Positions 8,004-16,583 of a stretch of 39,993 nt of DNA are shown piece by piece; position 1 is the stretch's first letter, and the number at the start of each line of letters is the position of its first letter. The translations under genes were made by a program, and so were the position numbers. This stretch comes from Gammaproteobacteria bacterium. GTDB lineage: Bacteria > Pseudomonadota > Gammaproteobacteria > Thiohalobacterales > Thiohalobacteraceae. The notes below the pieces were generated by a model. That model was not told where the DNA came from, did not search any database, and was given only the letters and a program-made list of their open reading frames with translations. The stretch spans positions 1 to 39,993 of the forward strand of contig JACREG010000056.1 of the NCBI GenBank assembly GCA_016218375.1, given 5' to 3'.

Positions 8004-9416
8004 ATGAGATTTTTTCCGCTGTTCATGCTGATTCTGGCCCTGTTCGGCTTCACCGGCGGGGTGTCTGCCGAGGAAGTCGCTGCGGCGGTGCCGACGCCAG
8101 ACAAAGGCGACACGAGCTGGTTGCTGATCTGTACCGTGCTCGTGATTATGATGAGCCTGCCGGGTCTGGCATTGTTCTATGGCGGTCTGGTCCGCAGCAA
8201 AAACATGTTGTCGGTGTTGATGCAGGTGTTCTCGATCTTCGCCCTGATCGTGGTGTTGTGGGCGATCTACGGTTACTCGATCGCGTTCACCGGCGGTAAT
8301 GCCTTCTTCGGTGGTTTCGATCGGGTACTGCTGGCGGGTATTTTCGATTCGCCGACCAATGCAGTCGCCAATGCCGCGACCTTCACCAAGGGCGTGGTGG
8401 TTCCCGAGTTCGCCTTCGTTGCCTTCCAGGCTACGTTCGCGGCTATCACGGTTGCGCTGATCGTCGGTGCCTTCGCCGAACGCATCAAGTTCTCCGCGCT
8501 GCTGCTGTTCTCGGTGCTGTGGTTCACCTTCTCCTACCTGCCGATGGCACACATGGTGTGGTTCTGGCCGGGCCCGGATGCCTTCACCGATGCGGATGCC
8601 GCAACGGCGGCCATCGCGGCTTCCGGTTGGCTGTTCCAGAAAGGCGCGTTGGATTTCGCCGGCGGCACGGTCGTGCACATCAACGCCGGTATCGCCGGTC
8701 TGGTGGGCGCCTATGTGATCGGCAAGCGTGTCGGCTACGGTAAAGAGGCCTTCACCCCGCACTCGCTGACCATGACCATGATCGGTGCCTCGCTGTTGTG
8801 GGTGGGCTGGTTCGGTTTCAACGCGGGTTCCGCGCTGGAAGCGGGCGGTACCGCGTCCTTGGCCTTCGTCAACACGCTGTTCGCCACGGCGGCCGCGACA
8901 CTCACCTGGATGTTCGCCGAATGGCTGATTAAGGGTCGTCCCTCCATGTTGGGTGCGGCGTCGGGTGCGGTGGCCGGTCTGGTCGCGATCACCCCAGCCT
9001 GCGGTTGGGTCGGCGTGGGTGGCGGTCTCATCATCGGCGCACTGGCGGGTGTGGTGTGCTTCTGGGGTGTTACCGGCCTGAAGAAACTGCTGGGTGCGGA
9101 CGACGCGCTGGACGTGTTCGGCGTGCACGGTATCGGCGGTATCCTCGGCGCGCTGCTCACCGGTGTGTTCAACACCTGGAGCATGGGTGGCACGGGTATC
9201 ATCGACTACGTGAACAACACTATTGTCGACACCACCATCAGCGGCCAGTTGTGGATTCAGGCCCAGGCGGTGGGAACCGCGGTGCTGTGGTCGGGTGTGG
9301 TCGCCTTCGTCTGCTTCAAAGTCGTCGACCTGACCCTCGGTCTGCGCGTCCCCGAAGACGAGGAACGCGAAGGTCTGGATACCACGACTCACGGCGAGCG
9401 CGCTTACAACCTCTGA
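8004..9416 (+). CDS. amtB: Ammonium transporter AmtB
   Basis: A 470-residue Amt-family channel for ammonium uptake across the inner membrane. A cleavable signal peptide ends near residue 22 (GGVSA then EEV), as in E. coli AmtB, followed by eleven predicted membrane helices. The pore twin histidines are H225 in VVHINAGIAG and H375 in GVHGIGG, and the AHMVWFWPGP block lies before them. The cytoplasmic C-terminus GLRVPEDEEREGLDTTTHGE is the conserved GlnK-docking tail. The ATG at 8004 has GAGAGGAGAG just upstream. It is co-transcribed with glnK and followed by a strong terminator. An open frame extending back into glnK is not part of the gene. Confidence 0.96.
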   Translation: MRFFPLFMLILALFGFTGGVSAEEVAAAVPTPDKGDTSWLLICTVLVIMMSLPGLALFYGGLVRSKNMLSVLMQVFSIFALIVVLWAIYGYSIAFTGGNAFFGGFDRVLLAGIFDSPTNAVANAATFTKGVVVPEFAFVAFQATFAAITVALIVGAFAERIKFSALLLFSVLWFTFSYLPMAHMVWFWPGPDAFTDADAATAAIAASGWLFQKGALDFAGGTVVHINAGIAGLVGAYVIGKRVGYGKEAFTPHSLTMTMIGASLLWVGWFGFNAGSALEAGGTASLAFVNTLFATAAATLTWMFAEWLIKGRPSMLGAASGAVAGLVAITPACGWVGVGGGLIIGALAGVVCFWGVTGLKKLLGADDALDVFGVHGIGGILGALLTGVFNTWSMGGTGIIDYVNNTIVDTTISGQLWIQAQAVGTAVLWSGVVAFVCFKVVDLTLGLRVPEDEEREGLDTTTHGERAYNL

Positions 9417-9451
9417 GTTGCAACGAGCCCCTTATCCACGGATGGACATGC

Positions 9452-9479
9452 AACGGGCGCCGCAAGGCGCCCGTTTTTT
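9452..9479 (+). terminator. Rho-independent terminator after amtB
   Basis: A 10-bp stem (9452-9461 with 9466-9475) capped by GCAA and followed by a run of T to 9479. It lies 36 bases after the amtB stop and closes the glnK-amtB operon. Confidence 0.93.
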
Positions 9480-9561
9480 ATGCGCGCCATCATACACCCA
9501 AGTTGCCGATCCCCGCGTCCGTAGGCATCATCGCTGCCATACATAACAAAGGGGGAAGGGA

Positions 9562-11400
9562 ATGGCAGTATCGCAGCGTTATCTCCATCTGGTTCTGATC
9601 GGGCTGGTGCAGGGGCTGGTCCTGTACGGTCTGTACCGCGGCTACGAACACAATTTGGTGCCGCCCGAGGCGGCGACGGCGTTCAATGCGCTGCTGATGC
9701 CGGCACTGTTCCTGCCGCTGGTCGTGTTCTGGACACAGGACCTCCTGACAGGGAAACTGCGTGGTCTTTTCTGTCTGCTGATTGCAGTGATCGCAGCGGC
9801 ATTCGGCATTTATCACGCCACGACCGCCTTCCCGGTGCTGAGCGGGAACCGCATCGTCCTGGTCGGGTTCCCGGTGATGTTCGCCTTTGCCGTAGCGGCA
9901 TTCATCAGTGTGCCGCTGATGAGCGGCCGCGCGCAGGATGCCGTGACGCTGCCGGTACTGCGCTACTGGGACTATGCGCGGCTGTTCGACGATGCCTGGC
10001 GCAATGCCGTACTCAGCCTGCAGGCGCTGGTGCTGACCTGTCTGTTCTGGGGCATTCTCGAGATCGGTGCGCAACTGTTCGCGCTGATCGGCGTGGAATG
10101 GATACGCGACGAGCTGCTGCACAAATCCTGGTTCGCCATTCCGTTGACCACCACCAGCTTTGCCTTTGGCTTCCGCGCCGGCCTGCGCCGCGCGGACTTC
10201 ACGCGCGCCCTGCGCAATCATTGGCTGACCATTACGGCTTGGCTGCTTGTGGTGGTGAGCGTGATCGGCAGCGGCTTCATCCTGACCGCACTCGGCGGTG
10301 TCGGTACGCTGTTCGAGCGCGGCGTGTCGGCGGTCTTCCTGCTGTGGTTCGTGGCCTTCTGGGTCAAGTTCTACAATTGTGCGTTCCAGACCGGCGCTTC
10401 GGTCAGCACGATCTTCGGTCGCGCGCTGCGTGCGTTCCTGGGTTTCGCCACAGTGCCGATGCTGGTGATGGCCGGCTTCGCGGCCTATGCAATGTATCTG
10501 CGCATCGCGCAACATGGCCTGACGCCTGACCGCATATGGGGTCTCCTGGTCGTGGCGGCCGCGCTTATCTATGGCGGTGGCTATGCGCTCGGCCTGCGTC
10601 CGCGTCTGGGCGCGCCTTGGTTGAAGACGTTGCCGGCGACCAATGTGCTCGCGGCGCTGGCGATCCTGCTGAGTATCCTGCTGCTGCTCTCGCCGGTACT
10701 CGATCCGCGACGTCTGGCGGTCGACGACCAGCTCGCGCGGCTCGCCGCAGGAAAGATCGCGCCGGAGGCCTTCGATGCGCAGATGTTCGTCGACGCGGGG
10801 CGTTACGGTTACGATGTTCTGCAGCGCCACGCCGCCGAGCGCGATGCACAGGGCGAGGTTACAGCGCTGGCTGGCCGCGCGCAGGAGGCTTTGCAGGCTG
10901 CGCGCAATCAAAGCGTGTACAGCGAGGCGGAAAGGCAAGTGAGTCTGGCGGATGATTTTGCGGCGCGGCTGGAGGTCTTCCCGCACGGTACCGAGGTTCC
11001 CGCAGGCTTGATCGAGGCGATCACACGCGAAGTCGATAGCTGGGAAAAATGGCAACAGGACAAAAGCTGCTTTGCCGAGCACGCGTTGATCCGCTGCCCG
11101 TTGCTGCGGGTGGATCTCAACGGGGACGGCGCGGAAGAGGCGGTGTTATGGGAAGATCGCGATCTCAATAGCGGGCGCGTATATCAAATGCGGCAGGGAA
11201 AGTGGCTCGCGGTGGGCGAGATCCGTGGTGAGAGTTATGCGGATCGGGCCGAAGTGTGGAGTGCCTTGCGGAAAGGCGATATCAGCGCGCGCCCAAGCGC
11301 CTGGCAAGATCTGCATATCGGCAAGCAACGGCTGGATGTGAACGAATGGGAAACAAGCGAGTCGCAATCAGACGAGGCATGCACGGAAACGGCCAAGTGA
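9562..11400 (+). CDS. DUF4153 domain-containing polytopic membrane protein
   Basis: A 612-residue protein with roughly ten to twelve hydrophobic segments in residues 5-390 and a soluble C-terminal part. The block DPRRLAVDDQLARLAAGKIAPEAFDAQMFVDAGRYG after the last helix is the recurring signature of DUF4153 proteins, whose function is unknown. The C-terminal region contains DLNGDGAEEAVLWEDRD near residue 517, similar to the D-x-N-x-DG calcium-binding loops of FG-GAP/VCBS repeats; only one copy is present. The ATG at 9562 has AAAGGGGGAAGGG upstream. It follows the amtB terminator and so is probably its own unit. The next gene is convergent. Confidence 0.82.
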   Translation: MAVSQRYLHLVLIGLVQGLVLYGLYRGYEHNLVPPEAATAFNALLMPALFLPLVVFWTQDLLTGKLRGLFCLLIAVIAAAFGIYHATTAFPVLSGNRIVLVGFPVMFAFAVAAFISVPLMSGRAQDAVTLPVLRYWDYARLFDDAWRNAVLSLQALVLTCLFWGILEIGAQLFALIGVEWIRDELLHKSWFAIPLTTTSFAFGFRAGLRRADFTRALRNHWLTITAWLLVVVSVIGSGFILTALGGVGTLFERGVSAVFLLWFVAFWVKFYNCAFQTGASVSTIFGRALRAFLGFATVPMLVMAGFAAYAMYLRIAQHGLTPDRIWGLLVVAAALIYGGGYALGLRPRLGAPWLKTLPATNVLAALAILLSILLLLSPVLDPRRLAVDDQLARLAAGKIAPEAFDAQMFVDAGRYGYDVLQRHAAERDAQGEVTALAGRAQEALQAARNQSVYSEAERQVSLADDFAARLEVFPHGTEVPAGLIEAITREVDSWEKWQQDKSCFAEHALIRCPLLRVDLNGDGAEEAVLWEDRDLNSGRVYQMRQGKWLAVGEIRGESYADRAEVWSALRKGDISARPSAWQDLHIGKQRLDVNEWETSESQSDEACTETAK

Positions 11401-11440
11401 TGTGAGCAGTCGGGCGGTTTGTGGCGCGGGGTTTTAGAGC

Positions 11441-11474
11441 GGTCCGTGGCGCGTTCGCTTCTGCGCCACGGACC
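11441..11474. repeat. 12-bp perfect inverted repeat between convergent genes
   Basis: GGTCCGTGGCGC at 11441-11452 pairs with GCGCCACGGACC at 11463-11474 across a 10-base loop. It lies between the DUF4153 stop and the stop of the convergent CDGSH gene, where a bidirectional terminator is expected, but neither side has a T tract. It could act as a transcript-stabilising hairpin. Confidence 0.6.
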
Positions 11475-11479
11475 TGCGG

Positions 11480-11716
11480 TCACAGTTTCTTATGCGCGCC
11501 GTCGCAAAAGGGTTTCTTGGCGCTGTGCTTGCAACCGCACAGCCACACCTTGGTTTTTTCCGCGAGTTCGAATTTCTGTGGCGCGAAGTCGCTGCCCTTG
11601 TGCGAACCGTCGCAGAACGGCTGAGTCTTGGATTTGCCGCAGGCGCACCACCAATAAGTGCCGGCCTCCAGTTCCAGAACATACGGGGCCTTCTGTGCGA
11701 TATCCGGTTCTGCCAT
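11480..11716 (-). CDS. CDGSH iron-sulfur domain protein (double motif)
   Basis: A 78-residue soluble protein with two CDGSH-type Fe-S motifs: CACGKSKTQPFCDGSH and CGCKHSAKKPFCDGAH. Each supplies three Cys and one His to a 2Fe-2S cluster, as in bacterial two-motif members of the mitoNEET/Miner2 family. The second motif has Ala in place of Ser, which is tolerated. Redox or cluster-transfer roles are proposed for the family; the partner here is unknown. The ATG at 11716 is preceded by GGAGG about 6 bases away. A longer frame to 11755 adds residues that are not conserved. It stands alone between convergent and divergent neighbours. Confidence 0.9.
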   Translation of the reverse strand: MAEPDIAQKAPYVLELEAGTYWWCACGKSKTQPFCDGSHKGSDFAPQKFELAEKTKVWLCGCKHSAKKPFCDGAHKKL

Positions 11717-11862
11717 GCTGCCTCCAAAAAATGGTCGCGATGAAATTGCCGGCACGATACCCTGGGGGGCTGGGCGCGTAAAGCCCGCGGGATTTGCGGT
11801 TATTGCCGTGCGCCGACTTGTCTAGCCACATCACCAAGGGCATAGTCTGCATGGGGGAAATC

Positions 11863-12330
11863 ATGCGCCATTCATCGTCGTCCAATTCGCGTTTGTGCCT
11901 GCTGCTACTGCTGTGCATCGGCGGCATGTCCGCGTCGGCCGAGGTCTATCGATGGACCGACGCCGAGGGACGTGCGCACTTCGGCGATCGTCCGCCGTTG
12001 TCCGGTGCCCGCAGCGTGGATGTGCCGGCAAACACCGGTTCGCCGGCGCCCACGCCGGCAGAACGTCTGGAAAAGCAGCGCGCGTTGCTGCGCGCCTTCG
12101 AGGAAGAACGTCGCCAGCATCGCGATGTTCGGGAAAAGACACAACACGACAAGGCCGAGCGCCAGCGCAACTGTGTCCAGGCCCGCGACCGTTTACAGTC
12201 CTACGAACATTCCTCCGGCATCTACGATCTGGATGCGCAGGGCGAACGCGTCTTTCTGGACGACACGCAACGCGAGCAGTTCATGGCGGAACGACGCCAG
12301 GATGTGGAGACGTGGTGCGGTAAGCCGTAA
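11863..12330 (+). CDS. DUF4124 domain-containing periplasmic protein
   Basis: A 155-residue exported protein. The signal peptide runs to about residue 26 (LLLLLCIGGMSASA) and the mature N-terminus EVYRWTDAEGRAHFGDRPP is the DUF4124 signature, a small beta domain whose function is unknown. The middle (ERLEKQRALLRAFEEERRQHRDVREKTQHDKAERQRN) is a charged probable coiled coil. Two cysteines (NCVQ and TWCG) could form a disulfide. The ATG at 11863 is chosen because GGGGGAAA precedes it; an in-frame ATG at 11851 lies inside that ribosome binding site. It converges on speE. Confidence 0.82.
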   Translation: MRHSSSSNSRLCLLLLLCIGGMSASAEVYRWTDAEGRAHFGDRPPLSGARSVDVPANTGSPAPTPAERLEKQRALLRAFEEERRQHRDVREKTQHDKAERQRNCVQARDRLQSYEHSSGIYDLDAQGERVFLDDTQREQFMAERRQDVETWCGKP

Positions 12331-12385
12331 CGTCGCGTGCGACGCATGCGACGGCGATTCCAAAGAAGACCGCCGTTATGCGCTT

Positions 12386-13240
12386 TCAGCCTTCCAGCAG
12401 ACGCTTGAAGAACTCCGGCATCGCCCACGCCGCGCGGTGAATGTCGGCGTTGTAGTACACGGTCTCGAAGGCTTTGTTGCGCGCATCGGTCTCGCGGAAG
12501 GTTTTCAGATCGAGATTCTTGCCGGCCATGGTGCAACTCCACCAGCCGGACGGATACACCGGTTGCGGAAAGAACAGCGTTTGCGTCTGACCGAAGCCGG
12601 CGGCGCGCATCGCTGCATGCAGCGCCTTGAGAATCTTGCCGTGATACAGCGGCGATTCGCTCTGCTGCACGATCACGCCTTTATCGCCCAACGCGCGGAA
12701 ACAAGCGCGGAAGAACGCCTCGGTGAACAGACCCTCGGCCGGACCGACCGGGTCGGTACTGTCGACAATCACCACGTCGATGCTGCCGGGCGCGGCGTCC
12801 TTCATGAACTTGATGCCGTCGTCGAACAACAGGTGCGCGCGCGGGTCGTTGTTACGCTCGCACAGCTCCGGGAAGAATTGCTCCGACACGCGCGTGACGC
12901 GCTCGTCGATCTCCACCTGCCAGGCCGCTTCGACGCCGGGGTGCTTGAGCACTTCGCGCAGCGTGCCGCAATCGCCGCCGCCGATGATGACCACCTTCTT
13001 CGGCGCCGGATGGGTGAACAACACCGGATGCGTCATCATTTCGTGATACAGGAAGTTATCGCGGCCCGAAACCATGTACAGCCCGTCGATGGTCATCAGA
13101 TTGCCGTAGTCTTCGGTGGCGAACACCTCGATGCGCTGGAACGCGCTCTGCTCCTCGTGCAGCTTTTTCGTCAGCTTGAGCGAGAAGGCCGAGCCGGCGT
13201 CCGCGTGAATTTCCGTGAACCAATCATTGCCGAGAGTCAT
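12386..13240 (-). CDS. speE: Spermidine synthase SpeE
   Basis: A 284-residue aminopropyltransferase that makes spermidine from putrescine and decarboxylated S-adenosylmethionine in the cytoplasm. The nucleotide-binding motif GGGDCGTLRE is at 87-96, the acidic residues that bind the aminopropyl donor are in QVEIDE, and the catalytic Asp is D160 in VDSTDPVGPA. The substrate motifs YHEMMTHP and QSESP are present. The ATG at 13240 gives the usual N-terminus with WFTEIH; an open frame continues into the repeat upstream without conserved residues. It is divergent from speA, so precursor and product genes of the polyamine route are adjacent. Confidence 0.93.
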   Translation of the reverse strand: MTLGNDWFTEIHADAGSAFSLKLTKKLHEEQSAFQRIEVFATEDYGNLMTIDGLYMVSGRDNFLYHEMMTHPVLFTHPAPKKVVIIGGGDCGTLREVLKHPGVEAAWQVEIDERVTRVSEQFFPELCERNNDPRAHLLFDDGIKFMKDAAPGSIDVVIVDSTDPVGPAEGLFTEAFFRACFRALGDKGVIVQQSESPLYHGKILKALHAAMRAAGFGQTQTLFFPQPVYPSGWWSCTMAGKNLDLKTFRETDARNKAFETVYYNADIHRAAWAMPEFFKRLLEG

Positions 13241-13362
13241 AGCTGCGCCCTGTGTCGAACGGGGAAATTTGGGGGAGGCAAAGATACCGGATTCGTGCCC
13301 GATCTGTATACGGGGGATAGATGAATCCCGTAGCCGAGCCTGTGGGGCGCAGCGTAGAACCT

Positions 13363-13445
13363 GTAGCCCGGATGCAGCGCAGCGTAATCCGGGAGTGCGC
13401 CCCACCATCCCGGATTACGGTCCTTCAGACCTCCATCCGGGCTAC
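13363..13445. repeat. REP-like GTAGCCCGGATG palindrome between speE and speA
   Basis: GTAGCCCGGATG at 13363-13374 is mirrored by CATCCGGGCTAC at 13434-13445, and inside lie GCGCAGCGTAATCCGGG and CCCGGATTACGG, so the whole 83-base unit can fold into a long hairpin. A decayed copy (GTAGCCGAGCCTGTGG...) lies just before it at 13330-13358. The same unit recurs near 26985-27140. The rest of the divergent speE/speA gap (13241-13503) shows no gene and no promoter I trust. Confidence 0.85.
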
Positions 13446-13503
13446 GGATTCCAGCGGATAATGCCTTTCGCCGGCGGCGGCTATCGAGTATCTTTCCGGG
13501 CCT

Positions 13504-15384
13504 ATGTGGAGCCTCGACCAAACCCGTAACACCTACAGCCTCGACCATTGGGGCGGCGGCTATTTCGACGTCAACGAACAGGGCCATCTGCTGGCGCGGC
13601 CGCGCCGCGGGGTGGACACGCCGGGCGTCGATCTCTACGCGCTCGCCGCCGCCTGCCGCGACCAGGGGCTGACCCTGCCGGTGCTGGTGCGCTTCACCGA
13701 TATCTTGCGCGATCGCGTCGATACGCTGTGCAACGCCTTTGCCGCCGCGCGCGCCGCCGACGATTATCAAGGCCGCTACACCGCCGTCTATCCGATCAAG
13801 GTCAATCAGCAGCAGAGCGTGGTCGCCGAAATCCTCGGTCACGGCGCCGGCCGCGTCGGCCTGGAGGCCGGCAGCAAACCGGAGTTGATGGCGGTGTTGG
13901 CGCTGTCGCGTCCCGGCGGCACGATTATCTGCAACGGTTACAAGGACCGCGAATACATCCGCCTGGCGCTGATCGGCAAACGCCTCGGTCATCGCGTGTT
14001 TATCGTCGTGGAAAAACTTTCCGAGCTGGATCTGGTGATTCAGGAATCGCGCGCGCTCGGCATCGAGCCGCTGCTCGGTCTGCGCGTGCGGCTGGCCTCC
14101 ATCGGCGCCGGCAAATGGCAGAACACCGGCGGCGAGAAGGCCAAGTTCGGTCTCAACGCCACGCAAGTGCTCGCGCTCGTCGAACACCTGCGCAGCGCCG
14201 GCATGCTCAATAGCCTGCAACTGCTGCACTGTCATCTTGGTTCGCAGATCGCCAACATCCGCGATATCCAACGCGGCATGCGCGAAGTCGCGCGCTACTT
14301 CGCCGAGTTGCATGCTTTGGGCGTGCCGCTGGCCAACGTCGACGTCGGCGGCGGACTCGGCATCGACTACGAAGGCACGCATTCGCGCAGCTTCTGCTCC
14401 GTCAATTACTCGGTGGAGGAATACGCGCACAATGTCGTGCATGCGCTGTGGGAAGTCTGCACCGAACACGCCTTGCCCCATCCGGACATCGTCACCGAAT
14501 CCGGTCGCGCCATGACCGCGCACCACGCCATGCTCATCACCAACGTGATCGACAGCGAAGCGGCGCCGGGCGCGGGCGAGATCGAACCGCCGAGCGACGA
14601 CGACCCGCTCATCATCCAAGACCTGTGGCAGGTGCTGGAAAACCTCGAAGGCCGTTCGGTGCTGGAGGCCTACCACGACGCCGTGCACTGGCTGGGCGAG
14701 GCGCAGTCGATGTACCTGCACGGCATCATCGATCTCGGCCAGCGCGCGCGCATCGAAACCTTGTACGCGACTATCTGCCAGCGCGTGCGCGCCCTGCTCA
14801 AGAGCAGCCGCAGCGCGCACCGCGAAGTGTTGGACGAGCTCAACGAAAAACTTGCCGACAAATATTTCATCAACCTGTCGGTGTTCCAGTCCATGCCGGA
14901 CGTGTGGGCCATCGAACAGATCTTTCCCATCGTGCCGCTGCACCGCCTCGACGAAGCGCCCACGCGCCGCGCCGTGTTGCAGGATCTGACCTGCGATTCC
15001 GACGGCCGCATCGACCAGTACGTCGACAACGACGGTATAGAGAGCACGCTGCCGGTGCATCCGTATCGCCCCGGCGACGAATACCTGCTCGGCATCTTCC
15101 TGGTCGGCGCCTATCAGGAAATCCTCGGCGACATGCACAACCTGTTCGGCGATACCGACGCCGTGAACGTCACGCTGACCGGCGACGGTGGTTACGAACT
15201 GTCCCAACCCGAGCGCGGCGACACCATCGACGAACTGTTGCGCTATGTACACTTCGACACCAACGCCCTGCGCGCCGCCTATCACGACAAAATCGCTGCC
15301 GCCGCGCTGTCGGAACAGGAGCGTGCCTTCTTCACGACGGAACTCGAAGACGGCCTGACGGGCTATACCTATTTGGAAGATTGA
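13504..15384 (+). CDS. speA: Biosynthetic arginine decarboxylase SpeA
   Basis: A 626-residue fold-III PLP-dependent decarboxylase that converts arginine to agmatine, the first step of the agmatine route to putrescine. The PLP lysine is K99 in YPIKVNQQ. HCHLGSQ lies at 242-248, the Gly-rich phosphate-binding loop is VDVGGGLGIDYEG, and the C-terminal active-site segment is DLTCDSDGRIDQYV, with the Cys that acts in this family. Length is close to the E. coli enzyme (658) less a shorter N-terminus. The ATG at 13504 is the first family-like residue. It is divergent from speE. Two very long antisense frames over it are high-GC artefacts. Confidence 0.95.
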   Translation: MWSLDQTRNTYSLDHWGGGYFDVNEQGHLLARPRRGVDTPGVDLYALAAACRDQGLTLPVLVRFTDILRDRVDTLCNAFAAARAADDYQGRYTAVYPIKVNQQQSVVAEILGHGAGRVGLEAGSKPELMAVLALSRPGGTIICNGYKDREYIRLALIGKRLGHRVFIVVEKLSELDLVIQESRALGIEPLLGLRVRLASIGAGKWQNTGGEKAKFGLNATQVLALVEHLRSAGMLNSLQLLHCHLGSQIANIRDIQRGMREVARYFAELHALGVPLANVDVGGGLGIDYEGTHSRSFCSVNYSVEEYAHNVVHALWEVCTEHALPHPDIVTESGRAMTAHHAMLITNVIDSEAAPGAGEIEPPSDDDPLIIQDLWQVLENLEGRSVLEAYHDAVHWLGEAQSMYLHGIIDLGQRARIETLYATICQRVRALLKSSRSAHREVLDELNEKLADKYFINLSVFQSMPDVWAIEQIFPIVPLHRLDEAPTRRAVLQDLTCDSDGRIDQYVDNDGIESTLPVHPYRPGDEYLLGIFLVGAYQEILGDMHNLFGDTDAVNVTLTGDGGYELSQPERGDTIDELLRYVHFDTNALRAAYHDKIAAAALSEQERAFFTTELEDGLTGYTYLED

Positions 15385-15396
15385 GGGTGACGATGG

Positions 15397-15495
15397 GAAC
15401 CGCCAAGACGCCAAGATCGCCAAGTACACTTAATGAAAAAACTTGTTTGGTTTCTCGCCTCGTTATTCTTGGCGTTCTTGGCGCCTTGGCGGTTC
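15397..15495. repeat. CGCCAAG-unit inverted repeat, copy 1
   Basis: A 28-base left arm (15397-15424) beginning GAACCGCCAAGACGCCAAG is the near-perfect complement of a right arm at 15468-15495 ending CCTTGGCGGTTC, with 25 of 28 pairs. Each arm consists of three CGCCAAG units with a period of 8-9 bases. The 43-base spacer is AT-richer. It fills the gap between the speA stop and the start of the next gene, so it forms most of that gene's leader. A second copy lies at 38930-39067. Confidence 0.88.
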
Positions 15496-15505
15496 AAAAA
15501 TAGAT

Positions 15506-16408
15506 ATGTCGGATGAAGCAACCAAAGTCGGTGTGATTGGTCTCGGCGCCATGGGTGCGCCGATGGCGCGCAATCTCGCGCGTGCCGGATTGCTTGCGGC
15601 GGTGTGGAATCGCACGGCCAGCAAGTCCGATGAATTGGTTGCGGAGTTGGGCGTCGTGCGTGCGCACGATCCCGCCGATCTCGCGCGCCGCTGCGACCTC
15701 ATCCTCACCTGTGTGTCCGCGGACGGCGATCTGCTGGCGGTGATCGACGCGTTGCTGCCGGGTTTGAGCGCCGGCAAGATCATCGTCGATACCTCCACCG
15801 TGCAGCCGGTGACCGCCATCGAGATCGCGCAGCGTCTGGAAAAGACCGGCTGCGCATTCCTGGATGCGCCGGTGTCCGGCGGTGTCGAAGGCGCGCGCCA
15901 AGGCTCGTTGGCGATCATGGTCGGCGGTAGCACGGCTACGCTGGAACGCGCGCGCCCCGTATTGAACGCCATCGGCAACCGCATTGCGCACATGGGGCCG
16001 GTCGGCAATGGGCAGGCCACCAAGGCGGTGAATCAGATCATGTGCGCCGGCATCAATCACGCCGTCACCGAAGCACTGGCCTTCGCCGAGGATCAGGGTC
16101 TGCCGCTCGACAAAGTGATCGAAGTGGTCAGCGGCGGCGCGGCCGGCAACTGGTTCCTGGAAAAGCGCGGACCGACTATGGTGCGCTGCACCTTCGCGCC
16201 TGGTTTCAAAGTCGCGCTGCATTACAAGGATCTCGCCATCTGCAAGGCCATCGCCGAACAGCGCGGCGTCATGTTGCCGGTGGTGGAGTTGACGCTGACG
16301 CAATACCGGCGACTGCTGGATGCGGGGTACGGCGACGAAGATATCTCGGCGCTGTACCGCGAGAAGCGCAAGTTATTCGATAAGGAATGCGAATCGGAGG
16401 CGCAATAG
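15506..16408 (+). CDS. NAD(P)-dependent 3-hydroxyisobutyrate dehydrogenase-family reductase
   Basis: A 300-residue beta-hydroxyacid dehydrogenase. The Rossmann motif GLGAMG is at 12-17, the substrate-binding DTSTVQPV block at 95-102, DAPVSGG at 120-126, and the catalytic Lys is K173 in GNGQATKAVNQ. The family includes 3-hydroxyisobutyrate dehydrogenase, tartronate semialdehyde reductase (GarR) and glyoxylate/succinic semialdehyde reductases. WNRTASK after the second strand suggests NADP preference, since Arg follows the position where NAD enzymes carry an acid. The true substrate cannot be read from the sequence. The ATG at 15506 lies 10 bases past the end of the CGCCAAG repeat and has no clear ribosome binding site. 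Confidence 0.85.
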   Translation: MSDEATKVGVIGLGAMGAPMARNLARAGLLAAVWNRTASKSDELVAELGVVRAHDPADLARRCDLILTCVSADGDLLAVIDALLPGLSAGKIIVDTSTVQPVTAIEIAQRLEKTGCAFLDAPVSGGVEGARQGSLAIMVGGSTATLERARPVLNAIGNRIAHMGPVGNGQATKAVNQIMCAGINHAVTEALAFAEDQGLPLDKVIEVVSGGAAGNWFLEKRGPTMVRCTFAPGFKVALHYKDLAICKAIAEQRGVMLPVVELTLTQYRRLLDAGYGDEDISALYREKRKLFDKECESEAQ

Positions 16409-16447
16409 CGCGTAATCCATCGTCTGCGTGCCGAACGTCGGACGTTA

Positions 16448-16552
16448 CATTCCCCTTTCCCCTCGCGGGAGAGGGGCCAGGGGAGAGGGGCAGCGGGCAA
16501 TCAACTTCATCACCCTCTCCCCAACCCTCACCTGTCAAGGGGGAGGGAGCAA
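16448..16552. repeat. C/T-rich CCCCTCTCCCC dispersed element
   Basis: Two related blocks: one with CCCCTTTCCCCTCGCGGGAG mirrored by GGGGAGAGGGG, and one with CACCCTCTCCCCAACCCTCA followed by AAGGGGGAGGG. Both can fold into imperfect hairpins. Elements of this composition are common between genes in proteobacterial genomes and are not known to code for anything. It occupies most of the 175 bases between the reductase and ppnP. Confidence 0.75.
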
Positions 16553-16583
16553 CCATGCTCAATCATCACTGGGATGCAAACAC

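Noticed and set aside
12331-12385. A hairpin between the convergent DUF4124 gene and speE as a terminator
   Set aside because: CGTCGC and GCGACG can pair, but the stem is short and no T tract follows on either strand.
13237-15429. A 730-residue antisense frame over speA, and similar long frames over amtB (7872-9392), argS (25108-26310), priA (27393-29426), pntB (31462-33030), rep (2699-4651) and the DUF4153 gene (9490-11082)
   Set aside because: Each lies opposite a gene with clear family motifs, in the codon phase that high-GC genes leave open. None has recognisable domains.
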